DNA from: Chengkuizengella axinellae
GTDB taxonomy: Bacteria; Bacillota; Bacilli; Paenibacillales; KCTC-33759
DNA: 64,000 nt
Assembly: GCF_030730905.1 (NCBI RefSeq)
Contig: NZ_JAVAMP010000004.1
Coordinates: 1 to 64,000, forward strand
Direction: 5' to 3'
How positions within the stretch are numbered: the stretch's first letter is position 1; every line of letters begins with the position of its first letter. Of this stretch, positions 35,270-46,169 are shown in pieces. The notes beneath the pieces were generated by a model, which did no database searches, was not told where the DNA came from, and worked only from the letters and a program-made list of their open reading frames with translations. A program made the position numbers and the translations under genes.

Positions 35270-36559
35270 TTAAGATTTTGGTGTTGCATTCACTTTTCTT
35301 TTTGTATTTGAAGAAACAGGCTTCACTAAAGTGGATAAAAATTCTTGATTGGTTTTTGAATTTGCCATTCTTTTCAAGAATGCATCTGTGAAATCTGGGG
35401 CATCGTTCATATTTTTACGAAGCAACCATATTTTATCCAATTCTTCTTTTGGTACCAATAATTCCTCACGTCTTGTACCAGACCTACGAATATCGATCGC
35501 TGGGAAAATACGGCGTTCTGCCAGTTTTCGATCAAGATGAAGCTCCATATTCCCAGTACCTTTAAACTCTTCATAAATAACATCGTCCATTCGAGAGCCA
35601 GTATCAACAAGCGCAGTAGCCAGAATAGTAAGACTCCCGCCCTCTTCGACATTTCTTGCTGCACCAAAAAACCTCTTAGGTCTATGGAATGCTGCAGGAT
35701 CAATCCCTCCAGATAAAGTACGACCTGAAGGAGGAATAACTAAGTTATATGCTCTCGCTAAACGAGTAATGCTATCCATTAGAATAACAACGTTTTTTTT
35801 GTGCTCTACCAATCTAAGTGCACGCTCTAAAACTAGTTCCGCAACTTTGATATGATTTTCTGGCAGTTCATCAAATGTAGAAGCTACCACCTCACCTTTT
35901 ACTGAGCGCTGCATATCCGTTACCTCTTCTGGACGTTCGTCAACAAGCAATACGAATAATTCCATATCTGGACGATTTGTTGAGATACTATTGGCAATCT
36001 GCTTCAATAGCAACGTCTTCCCTGCCTTTGGAGGTGCAACGATCAGTCCTCTTTGACCTAACCCAACTGGAGATAACAAATCTATAATCCGAGTAGAAAG
36101 GTGAGTAGGGGTTGTTTCAAGAATGATTTTTTCTTGTGGAAATAGTGGAGTAAGTGCTGGAAAGTGAAGTCTTTCACTAGCTTTATCTGGATCTTCACCA
36201 TTCACTGCTTCTACCTGCAGCAAACCAAAATATCTTTCATTATCTTTTGGAGGTCTACACTTACCAGAGACTAAATCACCAGTTCGCAAATCAAACTTAC
36301 GAATCTGTGATGCAGATATGTAGATGTCTTCTTTACTTGGCAAGTAATTGATAGGTCGAAGAAAACCGTATCCCTCAGGTAAGACTTCCAAGACCCCCTG
36401 CATGAACATTAGTCCACCTTGTTCTGCTTGTGCACGTAAGATCGAAAATATGAGTTCTTTTTTTTTCATTTGACTATAATATTGGATTTGGAACTTCTTA
36501 GCTAAGGTATACAGGTCGTTCAACTTCAATTTTTCTAATTCTGCTAAATTCATGTCCAT
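35270..36559 (-). CDS. rho: transcription termination factor Rho
   Basis: This hexameric RNA helicase ends transcription. The N-terminal helical region ([20 protein letters not shown]), the cold-shock RNA-binding domain ([11 protein letters not shown]), the Walker [11 protein letters not shown], the Walker [15 protein letters not shown] and the Q-loop [15 protein letters not shown] are intact. I start it at ATG 36559 (GGTGG seven bases upstream), giving 429 residues like Bacillus Rho; the frame's extension to 36616 has no family match. Confidence 0.96.
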   Translation of the reverse strand: MDMNLAELEKLKLNDLYTLAKKFQIQYYSQMKKKELIFSILRAQAEQGGLMFMQGVLEVLPEGYGFLRPINYLPSKEDIYISASQIRKFDLRTGDLVSGKCRPPKDNERYFGLLQVEAVNGEDPDKASERLHFPALTPLFPQEKIILETTPTHLSTRIIDLLSPVGLGQRGLIVAPPKAGKTLLLKQIANSISTNRPDMELFVLLVDERPEEVTDMQRSVKGEVVASTFDELPENHIKVAELVLERALRLVEHKKNVVILMDSITRLARAYNLVIPPSGRTLSGGIDPAAFHRPKRFFGAARNVEEGGSLTILATALVDTGSRMDDVIYEEFKGTGNMELHLDRKLAERRIFPAIDIRRSGTRREELLVPKEELDKIWLLRKNMNDAPDFTDAFLKRMANSKTNQEFLSTLVKPVSSNTKRKVNATPKS

Positions 36560-36675
36560 ATAAGTACCACCACATTCTAAAATTATTAAAGCTACTGTTT
36601 CTTTACTATTATTCAAAAAACATAGTTTACTGAACTACATATTGTTTCCTTTTTTAATTAAATTTATACAACCGA

Positions 36676-37926
36676 TTATGACTCGCGCCATACGTCTGCG
36701 CCTAATTGCTTCAAATTATCAACGAGGTTATCATACCCTCTGTCTATATATTCTACACCCGTAATTTCTGTACGCCCTGTTTTAACCGTAAGTCCTGCAA
36801 TTACGAGAGACGCACCAGCTCTTAAATCCGTTGCTTTCACTTTGGCAGATTGTAAATCTGATTGCTCTATAACTGCGGAACGATCCTCAAGTTTAATTTT
36901 TGCTCCCATACGAATTAATTCTGGGATATGTTTAAAGCGACTGTTAAACACATAATCGGTTAATACACTTACACCATTAGCTTGGGTCAATAAGGTTGTC
37001 ATAGGGGATTGCAAGTCTGTAGCAAACCCAGGATATACTAGAGCCTTAACATCTATACTATTATAAGAAGGTTTCCCAATCACTCTAATCCCTTCGTCTA
37101 ACTCGTGGATCTCAACACCCATTTCTTCCAGTTTTGCTGTCAAAGCTTCCATATGTTTTGGGATGATATTATCAACAAGAACATCCCCTTTTGTAGCTGC
37201 TGCTGCAATCATATATGTGCCTGCTTGAATACGGTCTGGAATAATGGAATGACGACACCCTTTCAATTCCTCTACACCTTCAATGCGTATAGTGCCTGTT
37301 CCAGCCCCTTTAATTTTAGCACCCATTGCATTGAGTAAAGTAGCTACATCAATAATCTCAGGTTCTTTTGCCGCATTTTCTATTATAGTGGTTCCTTTTG
37401 CACGGGCTGCTGCCAACATAATATTAATGGTTGCACCATGACTTACTACGTCAAGATAAATCTTATTCCCAACTAATTGTTTTGCTTTTATATGAATGGA
37501 ACCGTGTTCATTTCTAACCTCTGCACCAAGAGCCTCAAATCCTTTAATATGTTGATCAATAGGGCGAGGTTCAAAATCACAGCCACCTGGCAACCCAATC
37601 ACTGCTTCACCAAATTTTCCAAGCAAAGCGCCCATTAAATAATAAGATGCACGCAATTGTTTAACGTTATCATCAATCATTTCAATAGATTGTAGAGATG
37701 AAGGGTCAATGACCATTTGATCCTCTGAGAAATTAACACGAGCACCTAAGTCTTCTAAAATACTTTTATAAGTTGTAATATCTCTTAACACAGGCATATT
37801 ATCTAAAACAACAGTAGAATCAGCCATCAAAGCAGTAGGTATGAGAGCAACTGCACTGTTTTTAGCTCCACTGATACGAATAGTCCCTTTAAGTGGTTTG
37901 CCACCTGTAACGATCAGTTTTTCCAT
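36676..37926 (-). CDS. murAB: UDP-N-acetylglucosamine 1-carboxyvinyltransferase (MurA, second-type MurAB/MurZ)
   Basis: It transfers enolpyruvate from PEP to UDP-GlcNAc, the first committed step of peptidoglycan synthesis. The fosfomycin-reactive Cys is kept in [19 protein letters not shown], and [17 protein letters not shown] begins the protein. The neighbours fba and rho mark it as the second paralogue of Bacillus (MurAB). 416 residues, slightly short but with complete ends. Confidence 0.93.
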   Translation of the reverse strand: MEKLIVTGGKPLKGTIRISGAKNSAVALIPTALMADSTVVLDNMPVLRDITTYKSILEDLGARVNFSEDQMVIDPSSLQSIEMIDDNVKQLRASYYLMGALLGKFGEAVIGLPGGCDFEPRPIDQHIKGFEALGAEVRNEHGSIHIKAKQLVGNKIYLDVVSHGATINIMLAAARAKGTTIIENAAKEPEIIDVATLLNAMGAKIKGAGTGTIRIEGVEELKGCRHSIIPDRIQAGTYMIAAAATKGDVLVDNIIPKHMEALTAKLEEMGVEIHELDEGIRVIGKPSYNSIDVKALVYPGFATDLQSPMTTLLTQANGVSVLTDYVFNSRFKHIPELIRMGAKIKLEDRSAVIEQSDLQSAKVKATDLRAGASLVIAGLTVKTGRTEITGVEYIDRGYDNLVDNLKQLGADVWRES

Positions 37927-38044
37927 AGTTATGTATATCCCTCCAACAATCTAAAAAAACGCTAGTTAAATTTTGTAATGCGAACAATTTAGGAAAGGGA
38001 AAGTCACCTAACAGGTGAGTTCCCCCTTCTTAAAACATGTATAA

Positions 38045-38899
38045 TTAAGCTTGGTTGTTGCTTCCAAACAATCTAATTTTGGATTTTACAACTTCAACCA
38101 TTGCTTCTTTACCTGGACCTAAGTATTTTCTTGGATCATAAACACTATCGTTGCTGCTTAATACATTTCTAATTGCATTCGTAAGTGCAACTTGATTTTC
38201 AGTGTTAACGTTTATTTTACCAGCACCTGCTTGGATCGCTTTTTTAATCATTTCGTCTGGTACACCAGAGCCACCGTGTAATACAACTGGAACTGGGATA
38301 TTTTTCGTCACTTCTTCAATAATGTCAAATTTAATATCAGGTTCACCACTGTACATTCCGTGAGCAGTACCCACAGCAATAGCTAAGCAGTCTACACCCG
38401 TTTCTTCGTAGAAACGAATCGCTTCATCTGGTTTTGCTAAACTAGCATCAGCCTCATCAACACTAATGTCATCTTCAACTCCACCAATTGTGCCTAGCTC
38501 ACCTTCAACAGAAACTCCCATAGCATGTGCAGTTTTTACTACTTCTTTTGTTAGACGAACATTTTCTTCATAAGAATAATGAGATCCATCAAACATTACG
38601 GATGAAAAACCAGCACGAATACACTTCATAGCTACATCAAAGCTGCTGCCGTGATCTAAATGAAGTGCGATAGGTAATCCTGATTGTTTAGCTGCTGCTT
38701 CAGCCATAGCAACTGTGAATTCAATCCCCATATATTTAAGAGCACCTTCACTTACTCCGAAAATAAATGGAGAGTTTTCTTCCATTGCTGCTTGAACAAT
38801 TGCTTGAGAAAACTCAAGGTTATTCATGTTAAACTGTCCTACTGCAAATTTTTTCTCTTTAGCTGCAGGTAAAAATTCATTCATTGATACTAATGGCAT
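38045..38899 (-). CDS. fbaA: class II fructose-1,6-bisphosphate aldolase
   Basis: This zinc-dependent glycolytic and gluconeogenic enzyme cleaves fructose-1,6-bisphosphate. Zinc ligands and catalytic parts are seen in ALHLDHGSSFD, VEGELGTIGG, AVGTAHGMY and VLHGGSGVPDE. I start it at ATG 38899 (MPLVSMNEFL), nine bases after GGAGG, giving 284 residues; the frame's first 17 codons (to 38950) are not coding. The neighbours spo0F and murAB are as in Bacillus. Confidence 0.96.
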   Translation of the reverse strand: MPLVSMNEFLPAAKEKKFAVGQFNMNNLEFSQAIVQAAMEENSPFIFGVSEGALKYMGIEFTVAMAEAAAKQSGLPIALHLDHGSSFDVAMKCIRAGFSSVMFDGSHYSYEENVRLTKEVVKTAHAMGVSVEGELGTIGGVEDDISVDEADASLAKPDEAIRFYEETGVDCLAIAVGTAHGMYSGEPDIKFDIIEEVTKNIPVPVVLHGGSGVPDEMIKKAIQAGAGKINVNTENQVALTNAIRNVLSSNDSVYDPRKYLGPGKEAMVEVVKSKIRLFGSNNQA

Positions 38900-39142
38900 G
38901 GTTTCGAGCCTCCTATTTTTTTGAAAATCAATTAAACAACCGTAAGTCATTCTGCACTATTATAGCATTTAAAGGTACAAAAAGTGAAGTGAGCAATTTC
39001 ACACACTAGAAGATTAAGATGATGAGAGCAAACCGCTTTTACTTAAACAAAAGCTCTTCGAGGTAGTATATTTCTAGCAGACTAAGAAACAAAAATCCTA
39101 TAGTTTCTTTATTATGTGGTTAACTAAAATTCTTATGTTATG

Positions 39143-39166
39143 AAAAAAAAGATCCTTTTCAGGATC
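39143..39166 (-). terminator. terminator overlapping the spo0F stop codon
   Basis: GATCC and GGATC pair around TGAAAA on the minus strand, followed by eight T. The spo0F stop codon TGA (39161-39159) lies in the loop, so the gene ends inside its own terminator. Confidence 0.8.
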
Positions 39167-39545
39167 CTGTTGCACTATGATCGTCTCCGATTACATCATT
39201 CACAACCGCACGAATTTCATCAATATCAAACGGTTTGGAAAAATGCCTCATAGCTCCTGCTTCCTTTGCTTCTTTTATCATATCAAGCTCACCGTAAGCA
39301 GTCATCATGATCACTTTAATAGAGGCATTTATTTCTTTAATATGCTTTAATATTTCTAAACCATCCATTCCTGGAATTTTCATATCCAGCAATACAAGAT
39401 CTGGAGGATCATTATTAACATGCTTTAACGCCTGCTGACCATTTGCAGCCGTCAGCGTGTAAAACCCATCCATCTTAAACACTTCTTCTAACAACACTCT
39501 AATTCCGTGTTGATCATCTACTATCAATAACTTCCCTTTTTCCAA
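39159..39545 (-). CDS. spo0F: sporulation phosphorelay response regulator Spo0F
   Basis: This stand-alone receiver domain passes phosphate from sensor kinases to Spo0B. The acidic pocket (IVDDQ), phospho-acceptor Asp in [11 protein letters not shown], the Thr in [11 protein letters not shown] and Lys in [10 protein letters not shown] are all kept and close to Bacillus Spo0F. I start it at TTG 39545 ([11 protein letters not shown]), with GGGGAGG about eight bases upstream; the GTG at 39569 lies before that site. 128 residues. It is located between pyrG and fbaA, as in Bacillus. Confidence 0.95.
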   Translation of the reverse strand: MEKGKLLIVDDQHGIRVLLEEVFKMDGFYTLTAANGQQALKHVNNDPPDLVLLDMKIPGMDGLEILKHIKEINASIKVIMMTAYGELDMIKEAKEAGAMRHFSKPFDIDEIRAVVNDVIGDDHSATGS

Positions 39546-39653
39546 ACGGCTTACCTCCCCGAGCAACACAAATCCCTTTTATGGTAAATATTTATTTCTA
39601 TGCACAGTCCTTAAATTCCTGCTTAATTTACCATAAAGTTGAAAAAAATCCAA

Positions 39654-41258
<1,605 letters not shown>

Positions 41259-41280
41259 TTACCTCCTATAAATTTTAACA

Positions 41281-41317
41281 AAAAAATAAAGTGACTCTTC
41301 AATCAAAGAGGCACTTT
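41281..41317 (-). terminator. leader terminator (attenuator) of pyrG
   Basis: On the minus strand AAAGTGCCTCTT and AAGAGTCACTTT form a 12-bp stem with one mismatch, closed by a 6-base loop and followed by ATTTTTTT. It lies between the pyrG promoter and start codon. Its 5' arm carries the C/U-rich stretch CCTCTTT that an extra G-tract at the transcript start could pair with. Confidence 0.8.
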
Positions 41318-41359
41318 TATTATTATTTATACTTTAATTATTTAAAAAAATCTTTAGCC

Positions 41360-41396
41360 CTTGCAATAGTTTACTCTGTACATAGATGGATGTCAA
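41360..41396 (-). promoter_or_regulatory. pyrG promoter with GGGC transcription start
   Basis: On the minus strand TTGACA (41396-41391), a 17-base spacer and TAAACT (41373-41368) are followed after seven bases by GGGCT, whose first G is at 41360. Bacillus pyrG starts with the same GGGC and uses repeated G addition at low CTP to prevent leader termination. Confidence 0.78.
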
Positions 41397-41416
41397 GAGA
41401 CTGGAAATTGAAATAT

Positions 41417-41938
41417 TTAATACTTGTCATCTTCATCATCGTTGTCTTCATCCATCTCTTTTTCCATTTCTTCATCCAGACTGATTTCATCGGCTTCTTC
41501 ATCAAGATCTTCATTCTCTTCAAGATCTTCATCCTCAGCATCAATCGGATCTTCGACATTATTATTATTCACATAAGCGTCATCATCTTCATCCGAAAAC
41601 ATTTCTTTTTCGTCTTCAAGATCATCATCATCGTCATTAATCACTCTTGGTTTATTGGAGATCTCCTCGGCTTTGTCCAAAGTATACCAACGTTTTAATC
41701 CCCAAATATTGTTTCCAATACAGGCAAAACGACCATCAATGTTAATTTCAGTATACAGCTGGGCAACAACCTCTTCAACTTCTTTGTCAGATAGATTCTT
41801 GACCTTTGCAATTTCACCCATTAAATCACGATAGTAGAATTGTTTGTTTGTTGATTTAAAAATCATAAACGCCAAATCAACCATTGGTATTTCTTTTATT
41901 TCCTCAGCGGTAAGATTTATTGTATATTGACTGCTCAC
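41417..41938 (-). CDS. rpoE: RNA polymerase delta subunit
   Basis: Delta raises transcription specificity and recycling. The globular N-domain (about 1-95; FYYRDLMGEIAKV, YTEINIDGRFACIGNNIWGLKRWY) is followed by an almost wholly Asp/Glu tail of about 65 residues, as in the family. I prefer GTG 41938 (VSSQYTINL), with AAAGG 11 bases upstream; the GTG at 41947 is too close to that site. A 135-codon open frame on the opposite strand is only the complement of the acidic codons. Confidence 0.93.
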   Translation of the reverse strand: MSSQYTINLTAEEIKEIPMVDLAFMIFKSTNKQFYYRDLMGEIAKVKNLSDKEVEEVVAQLYTEINIDGRFACIGNNIWGLKRWYTLDKAEEISNKPRVINDDDDDLEDEKEMFSDEDDDAYVNNNNVEDPIDAEDEDLEENEDLDEEADEISLDEEMEKEMDEDNDDEDDKY

Positions 41939-41947
41939 ACCTAACAC

Positions 41948-42400
41948 AACCTTTCACACAACATAAATCAAAATAATATGTATATTGAACTTTTTATCTT
42001 TATCATCATTAAGTAAAACCTATTTTACATAAAAATGCAAGAATACTTCAAATACAAGTTCAAAAAGTTCATGCTCATCACCCTCGATAAAACCTGCATC
42101 TAAAGTATCATGACATTGAACTCGGGAAAATGCAATTATCAGCATAACAAAACTATAAGCGAAGAGCAATAAACTCTTCGCTTATGACTGTATCCGCATA
42201 GTTACGAAATCGCGTTCATAACCCGGAATAATTAAAGAGAGCTCCCTCTCTTTACTTATCCTATGTCCATAATTTTTTTCTGACATCATCGAATGCCCAA
42301 TTATTATAAAAAGAGGCATTCCCCCAACGCCAATAGAGCACAAATGACATAAAATAATGCAATATCCAAGTTAACTGCTTATTATAGGGGGGATGACAAA
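41948..42400. other. gap with a 12-bp perfect hairpin, no gene seen
   Basis: The stretch between rpoE and the subtilase gene must carry both divergent promoters. A perfect hairpin ATAAGCGAAGAG/CTCTTCGCTTAT lies at 42155-42185, with AGTTTTG after it on the minus strand. A second palindromic stretch (AAAGAGAG/CTCTCTTT) lies at about 42234-42257. Neither is part of a gene I can identify. Confidence 0.55.
42155..42185 (-). terminator. strong hairpin upstream of rpoE, probably a terminator
   Basis: A 12-bp perfect stem with a 7-base loop; the minus-strand side continues AGTTTTGTT. It would stop minus-strand read-through (antisense to the subtilase gene) before the rpoE promoter. Confidence 0.5.
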
Positions 42401-43579
42401 TTGAATTTCTCCAGTTTTTTACATTATTTAGATCGTCATATCGTTACAAAGCAGCCTGTATCAAGACAAATCATTCGTTTTCAAAATCGAAAGGAATTTC
42501 AGAGCTGCTTGCGTCAATTAAAAAAGCTAAAGCCATCTTTATCTAAGTTGTCACATGTTCAACCCATCGGGATCATTCATGCTATCTCTTGTCCCATACA
42601 ATCCAGTAAAAATATAATGAAACATCCTGCCATTCGATTTATTGAAAAGGATACAAAAATAAAAATGCATTCCCCAACAACATTTAATCCTGTGCATGTG
42701 CCAACTGACGAGTTAACACCTTCAATACCATGGGGTGTAAAAGAAATCAAAGCACCACAGGTTTGGAAGTTTACAAAAGGAGACGGGATTAAGGTTTCCG
42801 TTATTGATACCGGAGTTGACTTTAATCATCCAGACCTCAAAGAACAATTGCAAAGAGGATTCAATTTTATATATCCGCACATGCCTCCTTGGGATGATAA
42901 TGGTCACGGAACACATATAGCAGGTACAATTGCCGCTTCCAACGAGGAAAATGGCATCGTGGGAGCAGCACCAAAAGCACTCTTGCATCCTATTAAAGCA
43001 TTTGACCACAGAGGAACTGCTTATTCTTCTGATATCATCCAAGCCATTGAATGGAGCATTCGAAATCAGATGGACATCATTAATATGAGCTTTGGAATGA
43101 GCAACCGCAGTCAATCCTTGTTAGATGCCATTAAACAAGCTAATGATTTAGGAATCATCACCGTAGCCTCATCTGGAAATGATGGAAAGAAAGAGACAAT
43201 AGATTATCCAGCAAGATTTACCCCAACTATTTCTGTCGGAGCTTCTTCTTCCAAAAAACGTCTAGCTTCTTTCAGTAATAGAGGAAAAAACATTGACATC
43301 TATGCACCTGGTGAAAAAATTTTTTCAACTTGGCCAAACCGAAAATACGTGGAATTAAACGGAACCTCTATGGCTACGTCCCATGTCAGTGGAATTATCG
43401 CACTTATGTTATCTATAAACCGAGACTTAAGCCCTGTAAAAATAAAAACCATATTAAAAAAGACAGGTACACCATTAGGCAGCACGAATAAAAAAATGAT
43501 TGCAAAAGAAATCAATGCAGTGAAGGCTTTAAGATATGTTAAAAAGTTAAAACTAACAAACCACAAAAGCAAGAAGTAA
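42401..43579 (+). CDS. S8 family serine peptidase (subtilase) without signal peptide
   Basis: The protein has 392 residues. An I9-like propeptide region (about 18-85) precedes the peptidase domain. The catalytic triad is complete: Asp in VSVIDTGVDFNHPDL, His in DNGHGTHIAGT, Ser in LNGTSMATSHVSG; the oxyanion Asn is in ASSGNDG. No signal peptide is seen, so it is cytoplasmic or leaves by another route, like intracellular subtilisins or AprX. The start is TTG 42401, eight bases after GGGGGG. It is transcribed opposite to its neighbours. Confidence 0.9.
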   Translation: MNFSSFLHYLDRHIVTKQPVSRQIIRFQNRKEFQSCLRQLKKLKPSLSKLSHVQPIGIIHAISCPIQSSKNIMKHPAIRFIEKDTKIKMHSPTTFNPVHVPTDELTPSIPWGVKEIKAPQVWKFTKGDGIKVSVIDTGVDFNHPDLKEQLQRGFNFIYPHMPPWDDNGHGTHIAGTIAASNEENGIVGAAPKALLHPIKAFDHRGTAYSSDIIQAIEWSIRNQMDIINMSFGMSNRSQSLLDAIKQANDLGIITVASSGNDGKKETIDYPARFTPTISVGASSSKKRLASFSNRGKNIDIYAPGEKIFSTWPNRKYVELNGTSMATSHVSGIIALMLSINRDLSPVKIKTILKKTGTPLGSTNKKMIAKEINAVKALRYVKKLKLTNHKSKK

Positions 43580-43595
43580 GCTTTTGTGGTTTGTT
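43555..43595 (+). terminator. 16-bp hairpin covering the end of the subtilase gene
   Basis: AACAAACCACAAAAGC pairs perfectly with GCTTTTGTGGTTTGTT; the 9-base loop ends in the TAA stop codon. The plus-strand side lacks a long T-run, but the minus-strand side continues TTAGTTTTAACTTTTT, so it may mainly stop minus-strand read-through from argS. Confidence 0.65.
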
Positions 43596-43696
43596 GAAAA
43601 AACTCTTACCGGAGTACATCAAATATGTAAGTAACCGAATCCTTCGTGTAAATATGAAGTGGCTCCGAAAAGTGCCTGGAACTATCCCTTTGTTTC

Positions 43697-43913
43697 CTTT
43701 TCACTTTTTGGGGCAACTCATACATGAGCTGAACTGGGTCTGAACTACGTAGGCTTCCTTCACATTTGTGGTACTCTTTTTTGTTCCGGGGTCCCCAAAA
43801 AGTATTCGGATTAAGCTATAACACTTTTCTTCACTTTTTTGATCTCATTTTAATCAGGGCCCCGCAAAAGTAATCGGACTAAACTACGTTGATTGGCTTC
43901 ACTTTTGTGGGTA
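43697..43913 (-). repeat. 68-bp repeat family, left copy (inverted relative to 50.2 kb)
   Basis: Read on the minus strand, the block starts CCACAAAAGTGAAG (near 43911) and again CAAAAAAGTGAAG (43841), exactly 68 bases on, then CACAAATGTGAAG (43770) and CCAAAAAGTGAA (about 43711). Between them stand TACTTTTGCGGGGCCCTGAT and its decayed versions. The same unit occurs as tandem copies at 50.17-50.48 kb on the plus strand. It fills the 340-base gap between the subtilase gene and argS. Confidence 0.8.
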
Positions 43914-43919
43914 TTATAG

Positions 43920-45596
43920 TTACATTTTTTCCGGTGCAGAGATTCCTATGATTTTAAAACAATTTTCAAAAACAACTTTCAAAGCAGCCAAAATAGATAA
44001 TCTCGCTTGAGTGAGTTTTTCATCATCCTCTAAAATGACTCTCTGAGCTTTATAATAGCTGTGGAAAAGCGAAGCTAATTCATATACATATCGAATGATA
44101 CGATGAGGTGCATACTGTTCAGTTGCAACTTGAACCTCATTATACAAAGTAGCCACTTTCAACAATAGATTGTACTCCGACTCTTCATCTAGCAAATGTA
44201 AATCTACTTGATCTAATGGCATTCTTGCAATACCTTGTTCATCCGCTTGTCGAAAAATGCTGCAAATACGCGCATAAGCATATTGAACATAATAAACAGG
44301 ATTTTCATTTGAAGTAGAAATAGCCAAATCAATATCAAAATCGAGATGAGAGTCGATTCCACGCATCGTAAAGAAATAACGAATTGCATCCACTCCAACC
44401 TCATCCATCAACTCTTTCATAGTGACAGCTTTACCTGTTCTCTTAGACATTTTTACTTTCTCACCATTTTGGTACAAGCTCACCATTTGAGAAACAAGCA
44501 CCTTTAGTTGATCAGGCTCATAACCTAATGCAGTGATTGCAGCTCTCATTCTTGGAATATATCCATGATGATCGGCTCCCCAAATATTAATGAGTTGATT
44601 GAAGCCACGATTAAATTTGTCCTTGTGATAGGCTATATCTGGTGTCAAATACGTGAAAGAACCATCATTTTTGATGAGAACACGATCCTTGTCATCTCCA
44701 AATGGTGTAGTTTTAAGCCAAAGAGCACCATCTTGCTCATAAGTGTGTCCCTTCGATTCAAGCTCTTCTAAAACAGCATCTGTTTTTTTATCTTGGTAAA
44801 GTGACGTTTCGCTAAACCAAACATCAAATTCCACGCCAAAACGAGTTAAATCATTTTTCAGCTTTTGCATTTCTTTTTCTAAGCCGTAACGTTTAAAAAA
44901 CTCATGTTTTTCATCACCTTCAAGAGATAGAAGACGATCATGTTCTTCAGCTGCCAACTCTTTTGCAAATTGAATAATATCTTCACCATGGTAACCATCT
45001 TCCGGCATTTCCGCTTCTTTTTCAAGCTGCTGCAAGTACCTTGCTTCAATCGATTTTGCCAAATTATCAATTTGATTGCCGGCATCATTAATATAATACT
45101 CTCTGGATACATCATAACCAGCAAAATCTAGTAAATTACACAGTGCATCCCCAACAGCAGCGCCACGTGCATGTCCTAAATGAAGGCTGCCAGTTGGATT
45201 CGCACTAACAAACTCGACCTGAATTTTCTCATGGTTACCTACAGTAACAGCTCCGTATCTTGCACCTTTCATCAACACATCGGATATGACTTCATGCAGG
45301 TACCTTTTATCTAAATAGAAATTTATAAAACCAGGTCCTGCAATTTCCACATTTTCAACACCTGCTTCTGCATAATCAAGCTGCTCTTTTAATTGCTCAG
45401 CAATTTGTCTAGGATTCTTTTTCGCAATTCGAGTTAACTGCATAGCAAGATTAGTTGAAAAATCACCAAAGCTTTTATCTTTGGGTACCTCCAAACTGAT
45501 TTCAGGGAGCTCCTCAACTGAAACTAGTTCAGATTTAACAGCGGAATTTTTAACAGCCTCTATAAGTTTATCTTTTACACTCTCTAAAACACTCAC
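43920..45596 (-). CDS. argS: arginyl-tRNA synthetase
   Basis: This class I synthetase charges tRNA-Arg. The N-terminal add-1 domain, the HIGH motif (NPTGSLHLGHARGA), the KMSKR motif (VKMSKRTGKAVT) and the C-terminal DALR anticodon domain (about 440-558) are all present in 558 residues. It overlaps the ywiB gene by four bases, as in Bacillus. Its stop codon lies at the edge of the repeat block. Confidence 0.96.
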   Translation of the reverse strand: MSVLESVKDKLIEAVKNSAVKSELVSVEELPEISLEVPKDKSFGDFSTNLAMQLTRIAKKNPRQIAEQLKEQLDYAEAGVENVEIAGPGFINFYLDKRYLHEVISDVLMKGARYGAVTVGNHEKIQVEFVSANPTGSLHLGHARGAAVGDALCNLLDFAGYDVSREYYINDAGNQIDNLAKSIEARYLQQLEKEAEMPEDGYHGEDIIQFAKELAAEEHDRLLSLEGDEKHEFFKRYGLEKEMQKLKNDLTRFGVEFDVWFSETSLYQDKKTDAVLEELESKGHTYEQDGALWLKTTPFGDDKDRVLIKNDGSFTYLTPDIAYHKDKFNRGFNQLINIWGADHHGYIPRMRAAITALGYEPDQLKVLVSQMVSLYQNGEKVKMSKRTGKAVTMKELMDEVGVDAIRYFFTMRGIDSHLDFDIDLAISTSNENPVYYVQYAYARICSIFRQADEQGIARMPLDQVDLHLLDEESEYNLLLKVATLYNEVQVATEQYAPHRIIRYVYELASLFHSYYKAQRVILEDDEKLTQARLSILAALKVVFENCFKIIGISAPEKM

Positions 45597-46015
45597 GCCT
45601 CATTATCCTCCTGTATTTGGATCTTCAATGCAAAATCCCCTGAATGTTCATCATTTAAAAACAATTCATAAGACCAGGAGATTTGACCATAACCTTGAGG
45701 ATCCAAATCGATTTTTATTTCCTTTGCTTTGTTTGAAATATTCATTTTTCCTGAAGCTGTATGGTAATAACCTGGCTGCAAGCTATCAAGCTGAAATAAT
45801 TGCTCTGATTGAATATCTCCATGACGGACTACTTTAATCTCGTTTCCTTTAATTTTTAATGTAGTTGTGATTCTTCCCATATTATGATCAGGTTCTTCGT
45901 ATCTATAATAAACGGCATCACCTTTATAAAAATATTCGGCAATTACATTTTGAATAATTTGCTGTTCTTCACTGATACTTTCAATGTGCATGGAAACTTT
46001 TTTGTTTTCAGACAT
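45593..46015 (-). CDS. ywiB: DUF1934 family protein YwiB
   Basis: The 140-residue soluble beta-barrel protein resembles YwiB (DUF1934), calycin-like, with unknown function. Typical phrases are YKGDAVYYRYEEPDHNMGRI and LFQLDSLQPGYYHTASGKM. It precedes argS and overlaps it, the same pair as in Bacillus subtilis. Confidence 0.85.
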   Translation of the reverse strand: MSENKKVSMHIESISEEQQIIQNVIAEYFYKGDAVYYRYEEPDHNMGRITTTLKIKGNEIKVVRHGDIQSEQLFQLDSLQPGYYHTASGKMNISNKAKEIKIDLDPQGYGQISWSYELFLNDEHSGDFALKIQIQEDNEA

Positions 46016-46046
46016 CGTAAAACACTCCTCTTTTATTTGTTAGTTC

Positions 46047-46074
46047 ATTATATCACATGCTACAGAACTCCCAA
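46047..46074 (-). promoter_or_regulatory. promoter of ywiB-argS
   Basis: On the minus strand TTGGGA (46074-46069), a 16-base spacer and a perfect TATAAT (46052-46047) preceded by TGA (extended -10) lie about 32 bases before the ywiB start. Confidence 0.6.
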
Positions 46075-46169
46075 TTCCTGAACAAAAACCACTATTAGAG
46101 TCTCTGGAGGATGTCGTCCAATCCTTTCATTACACTCCGGGTATCCAATAGATGAAGTATCTACAAATT

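Noticed and set aside
41291-41698. 135-codon open frame on the plus strand opposite rpoE
   Set aside because: It is rich in Ile, Phe and His only because it is the complement of the Asp/Glu codons of the delta subunit tail; no ribosome binding site and no family features.
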